Of a DNA stretch of 64,000 nucleotides, positions 37,488 to 49,020 are shown piece by piece; position 1 is the stretch's first letter; each line of letters starts with the position of its first letter. Origin of the DNA: Adiantum capillus-veneris (taxonomy: Eukaryota > Streptophyta > Polypodiopsida > Polypodiales > Pteridaceae); contig CM043958.1 of the NCBI GenBank assembly GCA_014529385.2, positions 82,085,525 through 82,149,524 on the forward strand, written 5' to 3'. The position numbers and the translations under genes are program-made. The notes below the pieces were generated by a model. It worked only from the letters and a program-made list of their open reading frames with translations. It had not been told where the DNA came from and made no database searches.

Positions 37488-40400
37488 AATGAAATGAAAT
37501 GTTATATTAACGTCTTCAAAAGGCCAGGATGACCTATGAGACTGAACTGATACAAAAGTGGTGAATCTGTTACAATGTCTGGGTACCTTAGTACTAAAGT
37601 ACTTTGTGTGAAAAGTGTGAAAGTGTGAAAATAAATGTGAAAAAACTAAATACAAAGTATTAAATAAACTTCTTAGGAGCATTCTGGGTGTCTGGCTAGA
37701 ATGCTTCTAATCCTTTGTTGTAGTCTCCTCCGGTGAAGTGTGCTTCTGCATCTCGGTCGTGGTCGTCTCGATTTCCTAAGCTCAATCGCCCTGTCAATGA
37801 GGGTGCCTTTGGTATGAATGTGGGTACTCCTTTGTGCTCGCTGCTGGCCTCTTGCTTCTCCTTCCATTCCTGCTTCTCTCGATCCGAAGAAATCTGTGAT
37901 CTGCCTCTGAGGCTGTAGTGCTCTTTGTCTTCTCATTAGATTATCCCTGTGCCGATGTAGTTCCAGTAGGTACAGGCCTAAGCATCTTTGATCCTGGTAT
38001 TGCATGACTCTATCTAGAGGTCCAAGCCTTCTTTAAATAGGCAATGGAAACGCCCACGTATCTCATAGTATACGGTGCAATGGCATATGTAGTGTAATTC
38101 TATCTCCGGCTCCATTCCGCATAACTTGCAAATTCTGCTCTCAGGTGGGATTCCCCTAAATCTGCCAAATTCAATTTCCAGCTGGTGTGAGGATGTATGA
38201 ATCTGACCAATAGCACATCTCAAACCATGAGACAGGTGGGTATCCATGTAGCTCGGGCGAATCACAAAACCATCTTCAGATAGCTGTAGGAAGTTTTCTT
38301 TGTAGTCGGCCATCTTCGTGCCCAATTCTTGTGTAGGGTCTACCCATGTCCTCTTAGTGTCCAACTGTATAAGATCCTGGCGGATGATTTTATTAATCTC
38401 CGTTCGTGTGATTGCCAGTGATGGAGCCTCAAGAGAGTATTGGAAGGGGGCTAATCTTTCCATACTGAACCCGTGTCTCTAAAACCACGAGGACAGTTGC
38501 GCATACCGGCATGATGTATCTCCTTTCATTGCTAATTGTCGAGAGGATTCGAGGGCCAATCTAGTATATCGGCAATTATTTGTATCCCACAAACCATGTA
38601 TAAAGGACGCTGATCTGGTAAGAGCTTCAATTTCTATCGGAGGGGCAGCTAGTTCCGCTCGGGTAATCGCGTGTGGTATGGAGGCCTTGGCTCTAATCAT
38701 TCGGGAAATCATAGATACCAAAGGTCTCTCCATTGACTTCCAATTATCCTGATCCACAGATGGTCCCCAAATCTGGACCCCATAAAGCATAGCCGAAGCC
38801 ACCACAGTATCAAAGAGCCAAAGTTTTGTTTGTGGTTCTTGAAACTGCACTTGTGAACACATTCTCTCCAACCCTCCCAAGGCCGCAGAGGCTCTGGACA
38901 ATCTAGCATCCGCTGCTTTCTTAAGAGTAAACTTTGGTCCTGTAAATACCACACCAAGGTATGTGTATGCATCTGTGTACTCTACTGTATCCTGGCCATA
39001 TGCAAATGTAGGTGCCGATCTTCTAACCCACTGCGGTGTGGTGTTAAACACCATAACTTTGGTTTTACCCAAATTTACCGACAGTCCGCTGTCCTCCGCA
39101 AATTTATGTAATGCATCTAACTGCCTCTGCATTCCATCTGGTGATTCTGCTATCAATACAATATCATCTACATACAACAACAAAGGGATCCATGACCCTG
39201 CAAGTTGAGCACCTCTGTCACCCTCTCTATCAATGTAATCTGATACCTCATCTATATACATACCAAATAAAGTAGGGGACAGTGGGCATCCCTGCTTTAC
39301 TCCAACGGTGGAATGAACAATGTCGGAATCCCCTTCTGGAGTACGTACATAACTAATTACTGACCCATATAAGGCCATGATCCCCCAGATAATCTCTTTG
39401 GGGACCCCTAACTCTTGCATTCTACGCATCAATCTGGCCCTTGGTACTGTATCAAAAGCTTTCCGAAAATCCACAAAGCAACAATACATCCTTTTCCCGC
39501 TTGCTCTTCCTTCCTCAATAATGGCTCTGAGCGTAAGAATATGATCTAAAGTGGAATAACCCCTCCTGAATCCAGCTTGTCCTGTTGCCCTTATGCCTTC
39601 ATTCTCTGCCCATCTACTCAATTTTTGTTCCAGAATGGATGTGTACAGTTGGGTCAGTGTGTGACCCACCATAATGGTACGGTAGTTCCCGGGTATCATA
39701 GGATCCCCTGACTTGAAAATAGGTACGATAGTAGATAATTTCCAAGATTCATGTAATCCTTCACACATTACCCGATTAAACAGACGAGCAAGGACTTCTG
39801 AAAGTAGATCCCTTGCATGGATCAGCTGTTCTGCTACTAAACCCTCATGATCATATGCTCTTCTTGTCTTCATCTTGTCAATGGCTTTTTTCACCAATTC
39901 CGTAGTAAAGAAAGTACTAGTAGCAGGGCATGGCTCTAGCGGATTTGGTAATGGAGGCTGTCCAGATACCATATATAATGATGTTACATACTGACCCCAA
40001 ATCTCGGGAGAAGTAATTGTCGGAGGCGATGAGTGCTCGTGAAATAAACGCCAGGCCTCATGTGAGTCCTGACTCAAGAAGAGATGATATAAATCCTTCT
40101 CCAGTTTGGCTAAAAATGCCCTTTTCTTGCGACGTACTATACGCCGAAGAGCAATCCAAGACTGCTTATATGTGATGATCCCAAGTGTAAGCTCTTTCTG
40201 GACCTGGGTTCTCGTCTCTCTGCATTCCTCGTCGTACCAACTGTTTTGAGGCATGTTCCGAGATCCTCTCTTCTGATTAGGCTGAGTATGTGGGTATGCC
40301 TCTTGTGCTGCTCCATGTAGTATCTCTGTTAGCTGAGAAGTAATCTCCTCTACAGTATATACTGGCTCGGCTGCCCACATCCTATTATAGATCTTTTCCA

Positions 40401-41459
40401 CATAGACTGAATCAGTCTCTGGCGTGAAAGTATATCTTGTGTGTGTCTTCTTCCTTTGTACTTGAGAGGCATTGTATTGGAAGGAGATTGATAAGGTCAA
40501 GAGAGCATGATCCACTACAATCCCAACTGGTCTGGGTCCCACCTTAAAGTCCTCGATACTAGAAATAAAGCTTGGTGAAGTCATGACATAATCCACTGTA
40601 CTGGCCCCATGCCTGTGCGGGAAGCATGTGAATCCCCCAGATAAAGGGAAATTCTCTATACCATTAAGTATGGCCAAACCATGTGTAGTTTCCATCTCCA
40701 TGAGATGTCTCCCATATTCAGTGTGTTCTTTATCCTGTGAGTTTCTAGTAAGCCCCTCTTGTGATAAATCCACTTCTCTGAGCAGTTCCTCAGAAGTATC
40801 ATAGAATACTGCTTGAGAGTTGGCCGTTCTGGCATTAAAGTCTCCTAATAGAACGATGTCTCCATCTCTAGAGAACTCCCATATGTCATTATTCAATATG
40901 GAGAAAGGGGACTGTCCTTTAGGTGAGGAGTAGACTGATGTACTTGGAGGGAAGTAGCATATAGCGATATATAGAAATCTACTTGTCTCGGCTCTCATTC
41001 TCACCCACATATACCTTGCTTGTTCATCTTTCTTGATAATCTATAGTAGTGGTTTCAGCTCCTCTTTAAATAAGACTGCTACTCCTCCTGAACTCCGGCT
41101 ACCTCGTAGAGATCTCGTATGGTCGACCAGTTGTTTCCCATAAATACCCCTTCACATGTGGCATAAGCTGTCCCGGTATCTGGTGTGTCTCTGAGTAGAA
41201 AACTATGTCTCTGTCCCTAAAGCTGTCTTCAAAGGCACCTACATCTAGCCTATATGATCCATTACAATTCCACGCCGCTATCCGGAGCGTCGCCCCATAG
41301 GTCTCGCACCGTCATGATGAGCGCTTTTCCAGAACCACTACTTTCCCTCCTCTATAAAAGGCGATTTTCCCCTTTTCTCTTGCTGCCCTGATCTCTGGCA
41401 TCAACTCTTGCATGTGTGCCACTTGTGCCAATGTAAAGTCATCTCCTAGGAAAATACCC
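37488..41459 (-). mobile_element. LINE copy M, nearly complete ORF2
   Basis: 3' tail and 3'UTR 37488-37672, ORF2 37673-41270, and the last part of ORF1 (41310-41459). At about 41460 it stops inside ORF1 and a gypsy element begins, with no GA tract at this junction. This is the most coherent ORF2 in the window. Confidence 0.9.
37673..41270 (-). pseudogene. LINE M ORF2: endonuclease, RT, C-terminal domain
   Basis: The main open part is 38479-41010 (843 codons): the later part of the endonuclease (FLYIAICYFPPS, LLGDFNARTAN, ASTVDYVMTSPSF, VDHALLTLS), then the full RT (QAGFRRGYSTLDHI, CCFVDFRKAFDTV, KQGCPLSPTLFGMY), with active site LLLYVDDIVLIA (YVDD instead of YADD; both Asp kept). A TAG at about 38476 replaces the Gln codon seen in SWFQRHGF of other copies. 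A frameshift near 38010 separates 38014-38463 (with CKLCGMEPEIELHYICHC) from 37673-38005. Upstream of 41010 a TAG and a frame change interrupt the endonuclease N-terminus. Confidence 0.85.
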
Positions 41460-41537
41460 CGCAGATTCATACATTACTTTCTCACGTAGTGAGTTAGTAA
41501 TGCATAGTCTATTGCCATAGAGAAGATAACCATCTTG

Positions 41538-44500
41538 TCAGGTAAATGGGTCCTCTTTCTTCCCTAGTGTAAGGGCTGAAATCACATCTCTAAAATCGGG
41601 ATCAATAGCATACTCATCTATCATAGAAGATAGATCATTGTGAGTTGTTATGGAAACCGCATTCACTCTCGGTCCTCTTGAGAGTGCATCGGCTACTCGA
41701 TTATGCTTGCCAGCAATGTGAGCAATATGAAAATGAAATTGCGAAAGGAAATTTGCCCACCTCATTTGTTTGTCAGAGAGCTTGGTCTGCGTCATGAAGT
41801 ACTTAAGGCTTTGGTGATCCGTCCGTAGAATGAAACATATATGCCTAGAGCTTGCTCAACAAGGTCGAGTCTTCGACTTTCATAGGCTATGGCGTGCCCT
41901 TCTTGGAGCAAAACAGCTATAAGACAGTCACCACAAGCGTCACATTGGAGCTTTGAGAGATCCGGCAGTGTAAGCACAGGTTGAGAGATAAGCTTTTCTT
42001 TAAGCTTTTCGAAAGCATTGTTCTCTTTGGCAGACCATGTATACCTAACTTTTTTTTTTTTAGGTCATGTAATGGTCCCGCGATTTGTGAGAACTTTTCT
42101 ATGAAGCGTCTATAGTATGCACACATACCTATAAAGCTTCTTAGTTCATGAAGATTCCTTGGTTTAGGCCATCCTTTTATTACCTCTAGTTTTGATGGAT
42201 CCATTTGGATGCCATCTTGAGAGATAATGTGACCTAAATACTGAATCTCTTGTAAGAAAAACTCACTTTTCTTTTGGTTAACATAAAATTTATTCTCTCT
42301 TAAGACTTGAAATATTACCTGGAGGTGTTGCTTGTGTTCGTCTAATGAATTAGAGTAGATGATAATATCATCAAAGAACACTCCAGTAAAGATTTGGTGA
42401 GGCCTGAATAGCTTCTCCATCAAGCGGTTGAATGTGGCTGGTGCATTGGTCAAGCCAAAAGGCATGACAATGTATTCGTAAAGACCAAACGTAGTGCGAA
42501 ATGCAGTCTTTACAATGTCTTGATCAACTATCCTTATTTGATGATAGCCACTTTTTAGGTCAATCCTACTGAAGTAGGTGGACCCTTGTAGCTTATCAAA
42601 TAGGTCTTCTACCCGTGGAACAGGAAACCTATTTTTGATAGTGATCCTATTTAGTGCTCTATAGTCGACACACATACGATATGTGCCGTTTTTCTTTTGC
42701 ACTAATAACATGGGTGAGCAAAATGGAGATGGGCTAGGCTTAACCATGCCCTTCTCAACTAACTCATGCACTTGCCGCATAATCTCCTCTTGTTGACTCC
42801 ATAAGGAGGTTTATTAGGCGGTGAACTTCCTGGAAGAAGTTAAATTGCATGGTCATCATTGCCTCGTTTAGGAGTTCACAAGGGATGTTGTCACAATAAA
42901 AACATCTTGAAACCCCTTGAGAAAATTGGATAACTCTAATTCCTTGTGATTGTTTATATTTTCTTTAAAGCATTAGGTTCATTTTGAGAATCTTTAACAA
43001 AAATTATGTACACGGAAATAGAGCTCTTTATTGACTTATTGAAAGCTTGCGTATGTACAATGGTACGGTGTTACCCAACTTCTTAGCATCTATGTACATA
43101 TCTTTTTTCCCTGAACCTAAAGTAGATTTTTGTTTCAGGGAATTTAACATTGGCAGCCATGCGATCAAACCATGGTTGCCCCTAGGATTACATCCTCGTG
43201 CTTGAGAGGAGAGATAAAGAAGTCCTCTTTGTCCACATAGCTTTGGACATGGAGCCTCAATTTCCCGATTAAGGGAGTGACTGAAGCTTCTTGCCCCGTG
43301 AAAGCACCATCTGCGGGTAGGACATCTCCCATCTCGTAAGCTTGTATGCCTAGCTTGGTGGCCAACTTTGTGGATATGAAATTGTGAGTAGAACCAGGGT
43401 CAAAGAGAATAAAAGCATTATGTTCTCTTACCTTTCCCCAAGCATGGCATAGAGGAGATCCTTTGTGGTGAGTTTCCTTCTCTTGGATTTCGACCAAGGT
43501 AGCTCTAGGAGGCTCATGGCGGTTGTTCTTTTGGGGACAAGCGCGGTACGCATGCCCTTGCTCGCCGCACTTGAAACAACGGTTATCCTTGTGATAACGC
43601 TCAAGCTCTTCAGGAGAGAGTTTGTTTTTGCCTTTGTAAACTCCCTTCTCCTTAGCTTTGTGGTTACTGGAATTGCCCTTAGGAGACTTTTGGACATTGT
43701 CCTTCCCCTTAGGCTCATTGGAACCCTTGTTTTCCGTGGGCTTAGGATTTCTCTTAGCCCCTGTTTGGAAATAGATTCGAGAAGCCACCATAGTATGGTG
43801 TATAACCGCAGATATAGTGCGTGGCCTTTGGGAGTTGACATACTCCGCCATTTCTTCACTTAAGTCCGCAATTGTTGTTTTTGCTCTTCAAAATCCATCT
43901 TTTTGAAGACAGTGGCTCTGAGATATAAGTCCCAAAACCTTTCTACATATTTGTGAATGGATTTGTAGGGAGAGAGCTTCAAGCTTCGCCATTCGGTGAG
44001 TACTTTGTCTTTGGCATCGGTGGACAAAAACTGCTTCATAATGGAAGCTCTTAAAGCTTTCCATGTTCGTGGAGCTTCACTGTTGGCCCGTAGACTAGAC
44101 CACCATTGCCTGGCGGACTTTTGAAAGTGCATAGCTACATGGCGTAGCTTAGAGAACTCCGTGAAGCCCTCATCTCCAAACGCCGCATCGAATTGTTGGA
44201 TGAAAGCCAAAACTTTGTCCGTAGCACCAAAGGTGCCATCGTAGGTAAGGAAAGATATGCTCTTTCCTCCCTCTTTGAACTTCTTGAGCTTGAACGATCT
44301 CTTCTATGCGGCATAGGATTTTCTATGGCCTCTTCTTTTTGATGGTTCAAAAGTTGCACCATCGCTTTCTTCAGTAGACGTATAATTTGAGAAAGATGGA
44401 GAAGAGGATGAGCTCTTTCTCGCCTTTTTCTTGCCTTGATCTTCTTTGTCTGCACCATCACTTGCATAAGAGGAAGAGGATGAAGAAGATGGGGAAGAGG

Positions 44501-45025
44501 GTGTCCTCTTTCTTGCCTTTTTCTTCTCTTGCTTTTTGTCATCCCTCTTTGAATTATGGTGTGGAGAAGTGTGCGATGGTCTTCTCCGTTTAGGTGGTGA
44601 TGGAGAGCGTTTAGCCTGCCGTCTTCGTGGAGCCATCTCCGTAGAGGTGGCAGGAGACTCACTTCTTTCTCGTTCCTTCGGTGAGGGCTCTTGAGTTCTC
44701 CTTTAAGAAGGAGATGTGTCATCAATGAGCAAATTTTTGAGCCCTTCGTATGTATCCTCTTCTTCTTCCCGAATCGGAGAGGCCTCTTTTGGAAGTCTTA
44801 CAAGGAGGCTTCCTAGGTGCTCTCTCGTCATGGTGGGGAGCTTGGAGAATCCCATGAGCACAAAGCTGTCGTTGCACTTCATTTTCGGAGGGATGGATTA
44901 CCCATGGCTTGTTGAAGCCTAGAAACAAGGTAGTTAACAAGCATAGGGGCATCATTAGTAGCCTGCTCATTAGCAAAATCAAAGTTATCAACATTAATTT
45001 CACTCTCTTTCCTATTGTCAGCCAT
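41538..45025 (-). pseudogene. gypsy gag-pol (minus), inactivated
   Basis: Starts at 45025 (MADNRK in one frame, soon frameshifted). A serine/arginine- and lysine-rich segment lies at 44304-44636. The gag core is at 43860-44210 ([31 protein letters not shown]). The CCHC knuckle [14 protein letters not shown] and the protease LFDPGSTHNFIS are in 43165-43851. The RT is at 41917-42780 ([37 protein letters not shown]). RNase H is split between 41792-41977 and 41538-41795 by a deletion of roughly 70 bp. A deletion also lies between protease and RT near 42800. Confidence 0.85.
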
Positions 45026-45429
45026 TCCAACAATTTTTTAGGTGTAATATTTTTAGGTGTACTGTCACACTTGAAGCCTTAGTGCTGCTCCTCTTTACCC
45101 CTTTAGAAAAAGCACTCAAGCTACTGTAATCGTGGCTCGAATACCATTAATTGCAAGGAATAGAAGAGAGGGTTCTTCAACATCAAAACAACACCGGCTC
45201 ATGTCAAGCTTCTAATAGCTCAATAGTGGTTAAGCCGTAGGCAAGCCCCGTAGGAATCCACTATTAAGACCATAGCTCTTGACGGTGATGCCCCGTGATC
45301 TGCACGAAGGCAGGCGCATTGCAAGTCCGAAAAATCCTTATTCTACTTACTCATTTGCAATTAATGATAACAACCATTTATAGCTAGCTTGAGGACCTCC
45401 CTTCTTGAGCAAGAAAAGAGAAACCTTGT

Positions 45430-45442
45430 GCTCTGATACCAA
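45430..45442 (-). promoter_or_regulatory. primer binding site (initiator Met tRNA)
   Basis: In element sense TGGTATCAGAGC follows the LTR end directly. This is the standard plant retrotransposon PBS complementary to the 3' end of tRNA-iMet. Confidence 0.9.
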
Positions 45443-46949
45443 TGTAACATTTAATGGCCTAGTAACTTGTGTGTAGCGGAAAATAGCATAGACATAGTGA
45501 GCATTTCATTAGAATAGATTCCTAATGAGCATAGAAAGAGTGCTTGGATGGAGAGAGACCAACAAAAAGCATAACACCTAGTTAGATAGGCATGAACAAT
45601 ACTTCAAAAGAGAGAGAAATTAAGCTATTGACAACAGTTGAGGACCGGATTTATATGGAGCCGGTTCCCCCTCCAAAAGGCTTTGTATTATAGGTTTCCC
45701 CCATCAAGGGAGACATTTTACAATACAATTCTTCGTTTTCGTTCAATAATAAGCTAGTGCACTGAAGATGGAAGCTTCAAGCACTAGCAAACACTTTCAA
45801 ACATAACATTAATTCCCTCACGGTCTCAGACCCAAGACCTCACACACCTTCGAAGATGGTGAGAGCTAGCGGGGTATGAGAGTAGATTGAGAGGAAGGAG
45901 TAGTCTTACGAGAAAGATGTACATCTCCTCACATAATCACTCATATTAGCATAGCATAGCTTAGTAATTAGCATGGTAGAGGAGATGAGCATGCATTGAA
46001 GCTTGGCTCTTGGTTGGATTTGCATCACAAAGCCAAGAGGAGTTGGTGTAGGCCTCCCTTCTCCAAGCTTGGAGTAGGTGATAAGCTTTCCATTAAAGCT
46101 TGAGAAGGAGAGAGAGAGTCTTCTTGCTTCACAAATGAGCTTGTGTGTGTGTGTGTGTGATAAAAAACTTAACAAATTCAGCCCCCTCTCTCTCTTGGTC
46201 GACCCCTCTTTCATTTTACTCATGCAGGCATCCCATTGGCCCATATGGGCTAGGCTTAGCCAATGAAATTTAAGCAGCATAAGTGATAGCCTTTTGACAT
46301 GTGTCCCCTTTCCCCTTTTGTGAGAGCTTTAGGTAATTAATTAATGCAACTAAACTCTCATTGGACCCCTTTGTCTCCTGGCCAATAGGAATCACGCAAG
46401 CCATTGGGCTGCTGAATGCTCATTGGACCCCTTGGGAGACTGTCCAATAGTCTTCTAGAGAGCTTAATTCTTATTGGTTCTTTTATTAAGTGTTTTTAAA
46501 TTAATTAAACTAGATTTACTTTAGCCTAATTCTCATTGGTCTACCTCCTTGGCCATCCAATAGGATTTGAGTACACCTTGTGGGCATCTGGGCTAGGGAG
46601 CTGACATGTGTCCCTCTTTCCCTTTGTGTAAAGGAAGTTTGTGAGTGTGTGTGTGTGTGTGTTTCTCTCTCATCCCCTACTTGCAAGGCTCGTCCCCTCC
46701 TGAGTAGGAGTTGTGAAGACTTTTTTGGTACACACAGTAAGCATCCAATTTAACTAAGCTTTGACCATTGGACACAACCTTTGAATTTTGGAACCTTAGC
46801 ATTTTGGAAGTCTTAATGGGCTGAACCTTAGTGTCTTTAAAGCCCATTGTTGCACATTGCTATTTTGCAGATGGCCCCCCCTTTGCTTCACTATTTTCCC
46901 TCCTTCGGATCCCTACTGTGGCCAGTCTGCCAGCTTAACCAATATTCTA
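45443..46949 (-). repeat. 5' LTR of the minus-strand gypsy element
   Basis: Begins TGTAACAT at the PBS side. Shares diverged blocks with the + strand element's LTR, for example the AACTG...AGGACCGGATTT region and a CTTCGAAG stretch. A TATA-like CATATAAATCC (element sense) lies near 45645. The outer end is not clear; the + strand gypsy LTR starts at 46950, so this LTR may be cut by that insertion. Contains short TG microsatellites near 46140 and 46640. Confidence 0.65.
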
Positions 46950-47550
46950 TGTCATAAAATCTAATATCTAACCAACCCAAATGATTTTCTCATATTAAAT
47001 TGATCACTTAATGTGGGAGAATAAACGGGAACAAGTGTTAAGATATAGATATGTGCTTATAGATCTATCTCAACACGGGGCCAATAGTAAAGGGGCCCAA
47101 ATGGGAGATGGTCTATCAAGAGCAAGGCTAACCAATGGAGCATAAGACCTTAGGGTTAGCTTCATTGAACACCTCCAATAATGTGTGTAAAAGTCCTTTG
47201 ACCTTAGGTAAGCTAGGGCTGAGCTTGAGGTGGGAACCCGGCCCAAACTCGAGGTGCTTGAGGTGCTTGTCCTGCTTGAGGTGCTTGTCATGCTTGAGGT
47301 GCTTGATTAAGATGCTTGAGGTGCTTGACTGGTTGCATGCTTCAGGTGCTTGACTTGGTGCATGATTAAGGTGCTTGAGGTGCCTTGAGAAGCTTGCCTG
47401 AGATGCTTGTGGGAACACCCCCTACTTCAAGTGCTTAGTCATGCTTGATGACTAAGGGGCTTGCTCATCCAAAGTCAAAAAGATCCCTACAAGGAGGGGG
47501 GCGAGCCTACAAGGCGGGGGGGGATGAGAGAGCGCGCGCGCGCGTGCGCG

Positions 47551-47584
<34 letters not shown>

Positions 47585-48606
47585 AGGGAAGCCCCAGCTT
47601 GAAGAGGTAGCAAGGACACTTGTCAAGTTCCTCCTCATGTTACCCTCATGGTGTGCCTGAAACCTATTGGTTGGCCACCCAAGGGGTCCAATGATAATAA
47701 AGGATATTTAATTAATTGATTTTGCATTTATCAAGTCCTCTCTCTCAAAGGGGAAAGGGGGACACTTGTCCCAAGGCTATCCCTGTTGCTTGTAATGGCT
47801 CCTGCTTGTGATTGGCTAGGCCTGGAGGGGTCCAATGAGCTTCAAGCATGAGCTACAAGGGGGGGTCGACCCAAGCAAGCTAGGGGGGTGCTTAGGAGGT
47901 ATACTCACCCACACACTCACAAACACTCTCATTGTGTACTATGCAAAGTGCAAGAGCTCCCTCTCTTTCTCCAAGCAAGTAGAGGTTGAGAGCCTACACC
48001 AACACTCTTGGCTGTGGAGTGCAAATCCATCCAAGAGCCATGCTTTAATGCTTGAGCTTGCCATCTATTTCTTCTTCATTACTATGCTATTATGTATGCT
48101 AGCACAAGAGTTATGATAAGTGAGGAACTAGCTCTTTCTCGTATGAAATGTTTCTTCTTCCTTTTCCCTACCCTCATTTCCTGCTAGCTCTCTCCACCTT
48201 CGAAGGTGTTTGAGGTCTTGGGACTGAGGCTTGGTATAGTTAAAGCTTTCTTCAAGTTTAGGTTATGCTATGATGGTGATGCATGAAGCTTTCCATCTTC
48301 ATTGCTTCACCTAGGTCACAAGGAACACAAAGAATGTATCGTAACAAGTCTCTCTTTATGGGAGAAATCATAATACAAATGCCTATTGGAGGGGGGACCG
48401 GCTCCACATAAATCCGGTCCTCAACTGTTGTCATGTTCTCTAAATTCTCTCTCTTGCAAAAGTATTGTCTATGCCAAGTTAAGTAATTGCTATGATTATG
48501 TTGCTATCTTCAATTATGTCAACCCGCTATGCTCACAAAATCATTTCTTGAAAGTACTCTCATTAAATTCCGCTACTCTCAAATTGAATAGGCAAATTCC
48601 ATTACA
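46950..48606 (+). repeat. 5' LTR of the + strand gypsy element
   Basis: 1,657 bp, TG...CA. Contains a minisatellite of GGTGCTTGA-type units (47251-47400), a (CG)n(CA)n tract (47531-47584), and a CACATAAATCC TATA-like box near 48405. The preceding five bases are TTCTA; a matching target duplication would lie beyond the window. Confidence 0.9.
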
Positions 48607-48619
48607 TTGGTATCAGAGC
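48607..48619 (+). promoter_or_regulatory. primer binding site (initiator Met tRNA)
   Basis: TGGTATCAGAGC directly after the LTR (one T between), complementary to the tRNA-iMet 3' end. Confidence 0.93.
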
Positions 48620-49020
48620 ATTTGGTTTATCTTTTCTTGCTTAAGAAGAGAGGTCCTTAAGTAGCCTATAAATGGTTGATGTTGTTACTTATAATAGAGT
48701 AAGTGGAACTGGGATCTAATATCGGTTTTGTTAAGCCCACTATGTGGGGGATGGTGCACACCTCGGGAGCTTTGGACTTAATAATGGAGTCATTTTAGAC
48801 TTGCCTACGGCTTTACCATTATTGAGCCATAAGAAGTCCGAAAGGAGCTAGCCCTTGGCAACTCTGCTATGTTAGACCTACTCCTCTACTCTCTATAATT
48901 AACCACTTTGAGCCGTGGGTGTAGATACTTAAGAGCCGATTTTCAAAGGCTAAGAGGAGTAGCAACTAAGGTTTTGTATTGCCAAAGCATACAGTAAGTA
49001 TAAACATAAATTTTGTTAAC
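48620..49020 (+). other. gypsy 5' leader
   Basis: About 400 bp between PBS and the gag start, nearly repeated at 63359-63759. Probably carries packaging signals; none can be pointed to. Confidence 0.6.

Larger units (their letters stand above)
41460..46949 (-). mobile_element. Ty3/gypsy element, minus strand, missing integrase and 3' LTR
   Basis: Order in element sense: LTR (46949-45443), PBS, leader, gag, protease, RT, RNase H, then an abrupt end at 41460 at the start of the integrase region, where LINE M begins. It is a diverged relative of the + strand element at 46950-63345, with the same gene order and similar LTR blocks. Small deletions and frameshifts run through pol. Confidence 0.85.
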
